A stretch of 64,000 nt of DNA from Lentibacillus daqui (GTDB lineage Bacteria > Bacillota > Bacilli > Bacillales > Amphibacillaceae). The notes beneath the pieces are model-generated. The model saw nothing but the letters and a program-made list of their open reading frames with translations, ran no database searches and was not told where the DNA came from. The translations under genes were made by a program, and so were the position numbers. The stretch is taken from contig NZ_CP114176.1 in assembly GCF_027186265.1 (NCBI RefSeq), positions 2,108,001-2,172,000 of the forward strand, written 5' to 3'. Shown here in pieces: positions 58,428 through 64,000 of this stretch; position 1 is the first letter of the stretch; each line of letters begins with the position of its first letter.

Positions 58428-58913
58428 ATGATTGTACCGATAACAGGGAATGTCGCTTATCCCATTACATTGGATCCAACAGTCTGGATATTCGATGCAC
58501 GGAAAATTTTACTGGAAGATGCCTTTGTGGAAAAAGCAAAAACCCCCGATGAGGATTTGACGGAGTTGCAAAAAGCATCAGAACGCTGGGATCGTGCAGT
58601 GTCTCCATCAAATAAAACATCTGTTAATCCTGGTATCTCACGCAAAGAGGGTGAAAGGATTTTAAAAAATTCCTATGTGATACCGATCAAAGATTTTGTT
58701 AATAATGCAGAACCAAATGAGGATGCGACAAATGCCGTATTAATAACGACAAATGCCGAAATTCGCATCGAACTGGAAGATTTCATCAACGGATTATTTT
58801 TATTTTCTTTCAATGGGAAGCCACTAAAAGATGGGCCATTGCATTTTTTCTATCATGATGGTTCCAATAAGGATAACCCGGTAAAATGTGTTACAAAAAT
58901 CGTGATTGAATAG
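58428..58913 (+). CDS. Uncharacterised 161-residue protein
   Basis: ATG at 58428 follows TAAAGAGGTGAATAACA. No transmembrane segment or signal peptide; mixed alpha/beta composition. N-terminus IVPITGNVAYPITLDPTVWIFDARKIL and a GxPLKDGPLHFFYHDGS stretch in the C-terminal half are the most distinctive parts. I do not recognise the family with certainty. Monocistronic: own terminator at 58919. Where B. subtilis has ylaK-ylaM, this is the only gene. Confidence 0.8.
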   Translation: MIVPITGNVAYPITLDPTVWIFDARKILLEDAFVEKAKTPDEDLTELQKASERWDRAVSPSNKTSVNPGISRKEGERILKNSYVIPIKDFVNNAEPNEDATNAVLITTNAEIRIELEDFINGLFLFSFNGKPLKDGPLHFFYHDGSNKDNPVKCVTKIVIE

Positions 58914-58918
58914 TGATC

Positions 58919-58952
58919 AAAAAGCTGTTTGCTAATAGGCAAGCAGCTTTTT
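58919..58952 (+). terminator. Terminator at 58919-58952
   Basis: Stem AAAAAGCTGTTTGC/GGCAAGCAGCTTTTT directly after the uncharacterised gene, T-rich on the plus strand. Confidence 0.85.
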
Positions 58953-58989
58953 CACATTAAATAACATATAAAATCCATGCTCTATTCGC

Positions 58990-59040
58990 CGCACAGTCCA
59001 GGATATACGCCGCTAAACGAGTGCCTTCGCTTTTCTTGTA
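58990..59040 (-). repeat. Possible diverged end of the GGCG-type palindromic repeat
   Basis: Read on the minus strand, AAAAGCGAAGGCACTCGTTT followed by AGCGGCGTATATCC resembles the start of the cassette at 63382 (ACAAAGGCGTAAGCGCCCGG then TTAGCGGCGTAAA). The similarity is by eye over about 35 nt; it may be a decayed copy. Confidence 0.35.
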
Positions 59041-59099
59041 TAAATTTGCTTTCCAGGTTCAAAATAAGGCAACACAGTTATTTTGAAGGAGGAAAAGAG

Positions 59100-59684
59100 A
59101 TGCTATTGCGCTTATATACATTCCTTATTGCCTGCGTTATTATCCTGGCCGGATGTCAGCAGAATGGTGAAACATCTTTACCCGAGAAAGAAAACGGAAA
59201 TCAATTGACACATGTGAAAAATTCTCAACCCGTTGAAAACGACAATCTCACCAATAGCGAAATAGCTGACCATTTAGCTGATATTGCTAATACAGTTCCA
59301 AACGTAAACAGTGCCTCAGCAGTCGTTGCCGGCCCTTATGCGGTAGTTGGAATTGACGTGGATAAAGACTTGGATCGCTCCCGTGTTGGTACAATCAAAT
59401 ATACCGTAACAGAAGGATTAAGACATGATCCATATGGAAAAACCGCTGTTGTTGTAGCCGATGCAGATATAACGGAAAGACTGCGGAATATGAGCAATAA
59501 AATTGGCCAAGGACATCCTGTTAATGGTGTCGTTGATGAGTTATCCGCAATTGTCGGCAGGTACATGCCTGACTTTCCGGTTGATGAAGACCAGCCACAA
59601 GAACCCGACCAAAACAAAGAAGTCATCCCGAAACATAATGAAAACAAATTGAACGATATTGAGAATGATCAGGGTAATAAATAA
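59100..59684 (+). CDS. ylaJ: YhcN/YlaJ-family sporulation lipoprotein
   Basis: 194 aa from the ATG at 59100 (AAGGAGGAAAAGAG upstream); the frame extends to 58977 but without support. Signal peptide with lipobox ILAGC (Cys18). YhcN/YlaJ domain (about residues 60-165): NSASAVVAGPYAVVGIDVDKD and acidic C-terminal tail. B. subtilis YlaJ is a forespore-expressed lipoprotein. Substrate of LspA. Confidence 0.9.
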   Translation: MLLRLYTFLIACVIILAGCQQNGETSLPEKENGNQLTHVKNSQPVENDNLTNSEIADHLADIANTVPNVNSASAVVAGPYAVVGIDVDKDLDRSRVGTIKYTVTEGLRHDPYGKTAVVVADADITERLRNMSNKIGQGHPVNGVVDELSAIVGRYMPDFPVDEDQPQEPDQNKEVIPKHNENKLNDIENDQGNK

Positions 59685-59740
59685 AACGTGAAAGGATACA
59701 TCAAATCAGCTTGTACGATCATTGACCGCATTTCCAGGTC

Positions 59741-59785
59741 AAAGCTAAAAAAGGTGCTCCCGATCAATGGAAGCACCTCAGCTTT
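59741..59785 (-). terminator. Terminator after the 94-residue membrane protein
   Basis: Stem AGGTGCTCCC/GGAAGCACCT, extended by AAAGCT/AGCTTT outside, between ylaJ and the convergent gene at 59794; TTTTTT on the minus strand. Confidence 0.82.
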
Positions 59786-59793
59786 ATCCAGGT

Positions 59794-60078
59794 TTACTGT
59801 TCTTCGTCAGCCTTAACCTCATTGTAATAATTAACACCAAACTGCGAGCCTTCCGAAACCATCTTTGCATTTTCCAATTGAGCCAAATCTTTTTTGGCTG
59901 TTTGATCCGGGATCCCTGCTTCATCCAACGTAGAAACATCATCATTTTTAAACGTCTCCACCATGGTTTTAGCCTTATCCTGGATTTTTGCACGTTTGTC
60001 TTTATCCATTAGTAAATATCCCGCTGTACCAGCACCTGCTGCAGCCCCAATCGCCGAAATAATGTATCTCTTCTTCAT
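59794..60078 (-). CDS. Small membrane-anchored protein (YtxH-like), function unknown
   Basis: 94 aa. A single N-terminal transmembrane segment with GxxxG spacing (about residues 5-24, IISAIGAAAGAGTAGYLL), then a charged helical tail (KDKRAKIQDKAKTMVETF). Resembles YtxH-type general stress proteins in architecture; the family is not certain. ATG follows GGTGAAAGGACGATTGAT. Convergent with ylaJ. Confidence 0.8.
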   Translation of the reverse strand: MKKRYIISAIGAAAGAGTAGYLLMDKDKRAKIQDKAKTMVETFKNDDVSTLDEAGIPDQTAKKDLAQLENAKMVSEGSQFGVNYYNEVKADEEQ

Positions 60079-60305
60079 ATCAATCGTCCTTTCACCTTTT
60101 TGTGTAACATATACCCCTTATATTATTCATCAAACATCAAAATTGTATGCATCTTTTATCGACATGAATCCTGTGTTATAGTTAAACTGTAATGATAGTT
60201 ATATTCAACCGACTTTGCATATTTTTCTACTGGATTTACAACATGAACAATATTCAGCTGAAATTTCCATATTAAACACTGACGGGTCGAATTAGAGGTG
60301 ATAAA

Positions 60306-60509
60306 ATGCAAGTGAAATGTGTCCTTTGTGACCGGGTGGAAACGATTGATGATTATTCACTCAAGGCAAAACGATTACGAAATAGAAAAACAAGCATGTA
60401 TTTATGCCAGACATGCTATTGGCGGATCGACACCAAAACCAGGGAAAGACATGAAACTGGCAATTTTCATTTGTATCAGGAAAAGAAACATAAAGATAAT
60501 TTGATATAA
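60306..60509 (+). CDS. ylaI: DUF2197 zinc-ribbon protein YlaI
   Basis: 67 aa. Two CxxC pairs (VKCVLCDRVE at the N-terminus, YLCQTCYWRID at about residues 32-42) form a probable zinc ribbon. Matches B. subtilis YlaI. ATG after TTAGAGGTGATAAA. Upstream spacer 60079-60305 shows no other gene. Function unknown. Confidence 0.9.
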   Translation: MQVKCVLCDRVETIDDYSLKAKRLRNRKTSMYLCQTCYWRIDTKTRERHETGNFHLYQEKKHKDNLI

Positions 60510-60523
60510 AAGCCACATCGATA

Positions 60524-60557
60524 ACAAAAAACTCCCGGTACTTGGGAGTTTTTTGTT
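60524..60557. terminator. Bidirectional terminator between ylaI and ylaH
   Basis: Perfect stem AACAAAAAACTCCC/GGGAGTTTTTTGTT with a 6-nt loop, in the space between convergent ylaI and ylaH. Confidence 0.9.
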
Positions 60558-60565
60558 TTTGCCAA

Positions 60566-60868
60566 TTATTGAGTTTTTGCTCGTCTTTTTCGTTGTTGAT
60601 GCAGGCGAAATCGATAAATTCCCATAACCACCGAAATAATAATTAAACTTTCGGTCATTGGCATTCTAAAAATGCTAAAAATCGTAATTACATATGTACC
60701 AACAGCAAGCATCACATAAACAAAGGCCGTTTTTAGTGGTGGTAATTTTCGGGCAAACCCCAATTTGAATGCGATCGCACCAAAGATTAAATTTAGTACA
60801 TATAAAGTCCAAAAAATATGATCAACGCCAAATGTGTCTTTAATATAGTTGAAAATAACGCTATCCAT
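60566..60868 (-). CDS. ylaH: YlaH-like membrane protein
   Basis: 100 aa from the ATG at 60868, positioned after GGGGGATAT; an in-frame ATG 15 nt earlier overlaps that site. Three hydrophobic helices (about residues 16-34, 45-65, 70-88) and a basic tail. YlaH-like family; function unknown. Order ylaJ-ylaI-ylaH follows B. subtilis apart from the inserted gene at 59794. Confidence 0.87.
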   Translation of the reverse strand: MDSVIFNYIKDTFGVDHIFWTLYVLNLIFGAIAFKLGFARKLPPLKTAFVYVMLAVGTYVITIFSIFRMPMTESLIIISVVMGIYRFRLHQQRKRRAKTQ

Positions 60869-60984
60869 CCATATATCCCCCATTAACGTGCATGTCCACA
60901 AATCAACACTCTTTCCCTATCATACTAGAACTTTTCTACTCGTGCCAGTCTAAAATATAACGATAATCGGACATCTTGTTTATT

Positions 60985-61013
60985 TTGAAAAATACCAGCA
61001 AATAATTTATACT
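60985..61013 (+). promoter_or_regulatory. Sigma-A promoter of ylaF
   Basis: -35 TTGAAA (60985-60990), 17-nt spacer, -10 TATACT (61008-61013), each with one mismatch to consensus; 75 nt upstream of the ylaF ATG. Confidence 0.78.
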
Positions 61014-61088
61014 GTTAGTGTATATAGGAAAAGTTTGTCCAACAAAGAATGACTGTGATGCTACATGTCTTACACTCGGGGTGAAATC

Positions 61089-61265
61089 ATGAAAAAAATA
61101 AATTTTCCAATGTTATTATTAGCCATTGTTGTTATTGCCATGTTTGTTGGTATGGGTGCAGCACTTTCCTACCAGAATTTCTGGCTGGTCCTGTTATTTT
61201 TTGTACTGGGATTTGCGGCAATGGAACTCGGCTTAATCATTAAACGTAAAAGAAGTGACGCATAG
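61089..61265 (+). CDS. ylaF: YlaF-family small membrane protein (DUF5325)
   Basis: 58 aa from the ATG at 61089 (CTCGGGGTGAAATC upstream). Two hydrophobic helices (about residues 5-24 and 30-48) and a basic C-terminal tail KRKRSD. Matches YlaF in length and place. The stop codon lies inside the terminator hairpin. Confidence 0.85.
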   Translation: MKKINFPMLLLAIVVIAMFVGMGAALSYQNFWLVLLFFVLGFAAMELGLIIKRKRSDA

Positions 61266-61283
61266 TCAAGCGTCACTTCTTTC
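61249..61283. terminator. Terminator shared by ylaF and suhB
   Basis: Perfect stem AGAAGTGACGC/GCGTCACTTCT overlapping the ylaF stop; TTCC on the plus side. On the minus strand it sits just past the suhB stop at 61273. Confidence 0.75.
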
Positions 61284-62082
61284 CTTTAATAAGAAAGTCA
61301 TCCAATATCTGCTGCCGAATTGCGGGGTTTCCAGTAAAAACGGAATTCTTTCCCAGCAAATTAACAGGGTCGCCAGTGGTAGTGGTAGTTTTGCCACCAA
61401 CTTCATTCACAATGACCATTCCGGCAGCATAATCCCACGGAGAAAGGCTCAAGGTTAAATAACCATCTGTAATTCCTTCTGCCACATAGGCAAATTCCAA
61501 CGCGGCTGATCCGTATGACCTGGAACCACGAACTGTTTTAACCAATTTCTGCATTTGCCGTTCGTCAACAAGTCGATTTTCGCATAGCCAAAAATGATTT
61601 AAACCAAGGATTGCTTTTTTCAATTGAACATCTTCCCTTAGGGGCGGCAATGATACATCGTTTTTGAATGCCCCCTCCCCTCGTTTGGCATGATATAAAA
61701 CATCTTCCATCACATTATAGATGAGGCCAATTTCACCAATGCCCTGATGATAAATACCAACCGAAATAGCAAAATTGCGTTTCTGGTGAACAAAATTCAT
61801 TGTCCCATCGATTGGATCCACAATCCAAACCGTTCCGTCCAATGAATCGTGATTATCACCATATCCTTCCTCACTAAGCAGGAAGTGATCCGGAAATGTT
61901 TCTTTGATGGCTGACGCAAAAAAACGCTCCGTTTCTTTATCCATTTGCGTCACCAAATCATTCGGGTTTGATTTGGTATCAATAATTAGCGGATCATTTA
62001 TGCGTTCCCTGATTGTTTGACCCGCCTGAAGTACCCAAGCTTTTGCCTGTTCAAAAATATTCTCTCGCAACCCAAAATCCAT
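61273..62082 (-). CDS. suhB: Inositol monophosphatase family protein (SuhB/YktC)
   Basis: Mg-dependent phosphatase, 269 aa. Metal ligands: EEGYG (Glu71/72), VDPIDGTMNFVH (Asp89, Asp92) and SPWDYAAGMVIVNEVGG. B. subtilis YktC dephosphorylates inositol-1-phosphate-like substrates; substrate here is not proven. ATG at 62082 after GGAGGACATAGC. Near yktB and yktA as in B. subtilis. Confidence 0.93.
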   Translation of the reverse strand: MDFGLRENIFEQAKAWVLQAGQTIRERINDPLIIDTKSNPNDLVTQMDKETERFFASAIKETFPDHFLLSEEGYGDNHDSLDGTVWIVDPIDGTMNFVHQKRNFAISVGIYHQGIGEIGLIYNVMEDVLYHAKRGEGAFKNDVSLPPLREDVQLKKAILGLNHFWLCENRLVDERQMQKLVKTVRGSRSYGSAALEFAYVAEGITDGYLTLSLSPWDYAAGMVIVNEVGGKTTTTTGDPVNLLGKNSVFTGNPAIRQQILDDFLIKGKK

Positions 62083-62237
62083 ATGCTATGTCCTCCAATG
62101 CTTAGATTAGTACCATACTATCAAATCCTGCCAATAGCGTCATTAAAAGTGCCCTGCTTAAGAATTACTTCTTTAAACGGAACAAAAAAGGACACCTATA
62201 CAGAATAAGAAACATAGGCGTCAGGTCAGCTTGGGCG

Positions 62238-62429
62238 TTATTTATTTTCTATTTCAAGTAGTTGTCTCCGGAGTTGTTCCAATCGTTCTTTTGTTTTTAT
62301 GATTTGAACAGTATCGTTCGCTTTCATCGCATCATGAAGTGTTACAAGCTCATAATCAATTTCCATACGAATGACAGGCAATTTCTCTTCGGCTTCTTTT
62401 CGTCTCAGGGCTTCCATTACGTATTTCAT
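62238..62429 (-). CDS. Small helical protein, possible IDEAL-domain type
   Basis: 63 aa starting MKYVMEALRRKEAEEKLPV. ATG follows CTGAAGGGATGAAGGTAT. Predicted nearly all helix, highly charged, with the pattern ...LHDAMKANDTVQIIKTKERLEQLRRQL; this resembles the IDEAL domain helix pair in outline, but I cannot assign it confidently. Own spacer; not an operon with suhB. Confidence 0.7.
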   Translation of the reverse strand: MKYVMEALRRKEAEEKLPVIRMEIDYELVTLHDAMKANDTVQIIKTKERLEQLRRQLLEIENK

Positions 62430-62642
62430 ATACCTTCATCCCTTCAGATGACTTATGTTATACTATGACTTAAATCACTATATCGTTCAACATTTTTCCC
62501 GGGTGAATCATAAATTTAGGAGATTAATGACACTAGGCTTTTCTTAATTATTAATATTCTTATCTATTCCCAGTTTAGCCGATTTTAAACGGTATTGCTT
62601 GACTGAGGTAACGATTTACTTAATAATGATTATAATCTACTA

Positions 62643-62724
62643 GTGCGTGTTCAAAAGGAGGATAAAAAGGACCGAGAAGTTCTAGGCGGCGTAGCTTTGA
62701 GCAGCGGTAAAAATGGACACGCTC
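62643..62724. repeat. MITE-like dispersed repeat, copy 4 (82-bp deletion derivative, inverted)
   Basis: Opposite orientation to copies 1-3. GTGCGTGTTC ... GGACACGCTC ends; about 60 nt (AGGAGGATAAAAAGGACCGA...) match the right end of copies 1 and 2. Flanked by the 5-bp duplication TACTA (62638-62642 and 62725-62729). Immediately upstream of yktB. The remainder of the 62430-62767 spacer shows no gene. Confidence 0.82.
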
Positions 62725-62767
62725 TACTAGGCAATAAGCATGTTTACTCGAGAAAGGATGACAGATT

Positions 62768-63394
62768 GTGACATTTCATGGCTTTTCATCAGCGGATTTT
62801 GCGGTTTTTTCGAATGATGGATTAGACGAACGGATGGAGGCAATACAAAACCGCATCCAGCCAAAATTTCAAGAAATCGGAAATGAACTGGTCGACTATT
62901 TGCAAGCAATACTTGGAAACGAAATGTTCTTGCATATTGCCAAACACGCCAGAAGAACCGTTAATCCCCCAGATGATACATGGTTGGCAATTGCCAATAA
63001 TAAACGCGGCTATAAAAAGCATCCCCATTTTCAGGTAGGTTTATGGGATGATCGTGTTTTCGTCTGGCTTGCCTACATTTATGAATTACCAAATAAACAA
63101 GAAATGGCCGAGGTATTTTTAGATCACCAGCATGACTTGGAACACATGCTTCCAGCTGACTACAATATTTCCATGAACCATATGAAAAAGTCAGATGACC
63201 AACTAAGGGATGTTGAATTGAATGCGATTTTGGAACGATTTAAAAACGTAAAAAGTGCCGAGCTCCTGCTGGGAAAACAATTTGCCGCAAATGATCCAAT
63301 TCTGGCAGATGGGGCATCGTTTTTACAGGAAATAAAGTCCATCCTGGATGTATTGGTCCCTATTTATCAGCTTTCTTTGAGAACAAAGGCGTAA
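62768..63394 (+). CDS. yktB: UPF0637 / DUF1054 family protein YktB
   Basis: 208 aa. Start is GTG at 62768 with AGAAAGGATGACAGATT upstream. Conserved GFSSADFAVF at the N-terminus and KKHPHFQVGLWDDRVFVWLA mid-protein are the DUF1054 hallmarks. Cytosolic; function unknown. The MITE copy 4 ends 43 nt upstream. Confidence 0.92.
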   Translation: MTFHGFSSADFAVFSNDGLDERMEAIQNRIQPKFQEIGNELVDYLQAILGNEMFLHIAKHARRTVNPPDDTWLAIANNKRGYKKHPHFQVGLWDDRVFVWLAYIYELPNKQEMAEVFLDHQHDLEHMLPADYNISMNHMKKSDDQLRDVELNAILERFKNVKSAELLLGKQFAANDPILADGASFLQEIKSILDVLVPIYQLSLRTKA

Positions 63395-63662
63395 GCGCCC
63401 GGTTAGCGGCGTAAAAACTGCGCCCTTGCAACACGGGTGGTTCGGCGTTGCCGCGCAAAGCGGCGTCCTTAGCCGAACATCCTTACCTACGAGATAAAGG
63501 AAACATGCCCCTGCAAAAGGGGTATGCCGACGTTGGCCGCAAAGGCCGTTCTTAGTCGGCCTTCCTTTAACTTACGAACCGATGTTGACTTATCGCAGGA
63601 AGAAACCTGAAGTTTGCTAGCCGCTGGGCGCTGGAGCCGGACGGGGCCAACACTGGCATGAG
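63382..63662. repeat. Palindromic repeat cassette downstream of yktB
   Basis: Begins ACAAAGGCGTAAGCGCC and ends near GGAGCCGGACGGGGCC. Contains two tandem modules, each with a short hairpin (CCCTTGCAACACGGG; CCCCTGCAAAAGGGG) and a longer hairpin (TTCGGC...GCCGAA with GCCGC/GCGGC; GCCGAC...GTCGGC with GGCC/GGCC). Stem sequences differ but pairing is kept, so structure is conserved. Module 2 recurs inside MITE copy 2 at 33916. Similar ends occur at 35415, 58990 and (weakly) 13595-13640. No coding content. Confidence 0.8.
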
Positions 63663-63702
63663 CATAATAGAGCCTGAATTTTTTTACTATTATACCCTTC
63701 GG

Positions 63703-63734
63703 AAAAAGGGCGGTAACTGTTTACCCGCCCTTTT
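63703..63734 (-). terminator. Terminator overlapping the end of yktA
   Basis: Stem AAAAGGGCGG/CCGCCCTTTT flanking a loop that contains the yktA stop codon (63721). On the minus strand it ends in TTTTT. Confidence 0.85.
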
Positions 63735-63996
63735 GTATTGTGACGGTACCATTTGTAGCTTTTGCCTGTTTTACAACCTGGTAACTAGCATACCCGGAAG
63801 CCTTTTTAAATTCCGCAAAAAGTCTTTTTTCTTCACTTTTGGACGGAACAATCTGTTTGAATCGGTGATAGGCAAGCATGACATCCGCCGCTTTTACATT
63901 ATTTTCGTATGCCTTTTCAATCATTGTAAAGAAATTGACCACATCGGTGATTTCCTCTTTTGTCCATGTTTCATCAATTGGATAATGATAATTCAT
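63721..63996 (-). CDS. yktA: UPF0223 family protein YktA
   Basis: 91 aa; YHYPIDETWTKEEITDVVNFF at the N-terminus and HRFKQIVPSKSEEKRLFAEFKKASGYASY are the UPF0223 signature. ATG at 63996; the ribosome-binding site lies beyond the window. Helical cytosolic protein of unknown function. Convergent in place with yktB across the repeat cassette. Confidence 0.93.
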   Translation of the reverse strand: MNYHYPIDETWTKEEITDVVNFFTMIEKAYENNVKAADVMLAYHRFKQIVPSKSEEKRLFAEFKKASGYASYQVVKQAKATNGTVTIQKGG

Positions 63997-64000
63997 GCCG

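Overview
The window is chromosomal DNA from an endospore-forming member of the Bacillaceae. It carries sigE, sigG, spoIIGA, spoVD, spoVE and gerR-type sporulation genes, a meso-DAP type MurE, a caa3 oxidase, bacillithiol synthesis (BshC), and a gene order that follows the Bacillus subtilis yla-cta-ylb-mra/dcw-ylm-pyr backbone. The protein sequences and AT-rich, repeat-bearing spacers look most like the Oceanobacillus/Virgibacillus/Lentibacillus group, but the genus is an inference. No rRNA, tRNA, CRISPR array, prophage or intact insertion sequence was seen.

Layout. 1-3126: pyrimidine operon (pyrR-pyrB-pyrC, minus strand) with two PyrR attenuators and a clear sigma-A promoter; pyrC runs off the left edge. 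3123-7874: ylyB (rluD-like), lspA and ileS, the last under an isoleucine T-box. 7878-11893: divIVA-ylmH-ylmG-sepF-ylmE-ylmD-ylmC. 11914-14606: sigG, sigE, spoIIGA. 14880-31950: division and cell-wall cluster mraZ-rsmH-ftsL-pbpB-spoVD-murE-murF-mraY-murD-spoVE, then divIB, ftsA, ftsZ; murG and murB are not present where B. subtilis has them, between spoVE and divIB, and a large palindromic element sits there instead. 32226-45494: bshC, ylbP, gerR, rpmF, ylbN, tmcAL, ylbL, ylbJ, coaD, rsmD, ylbG, ricF, ylbE, ylbD, ylbC, ylbA, ctaM. 45646-53133: ctaG, ctaF-ctaE-ctaD-ctaC, ctaB and divergent ctaA. 53176-63996: pycA, ftsW, ylaN, small yla/ykt genes and a SuhB-type phosphatase.

How the genes work together. 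MraY and MurD/E/F make lipid-linked cell-wall precursors; PBP2B, FtsW, FtsL, DivIB, FtsA, FtsZ, SepF and DivIVA use and place them at the division septum; SpoVD/SpoVE form the sporulation counterpart. SpoIIGA, sigma-E and sigma-G run the compartment-specific sporulation programme. CtaA and CtaB make heme A for the caa3 oxidase (CtaC-F), with CtaG and CtaM as assembly factors. PyrR controls UMP synthesis by attenuation.

The least ordinary content is in the spacers. Four copies (47-213 bp) of one dispersed MITE-like element each have 5-bp flanking duplications of the form TNNTA. A second palindromic cassette is nested in one of these copies and is repeated beside yktB. Other spacer features are a 130-bp near-perfect hairpin between bshC and mraZ, a double-stem element between spoVE and divIB, and three 10-bp-phased GTGG repeats at the mraZ promoter that look like a MraZ autoregulatory operator. 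At least 13 genes start with TTG or GTG, several of them supported by a strong ribosome-binding site.
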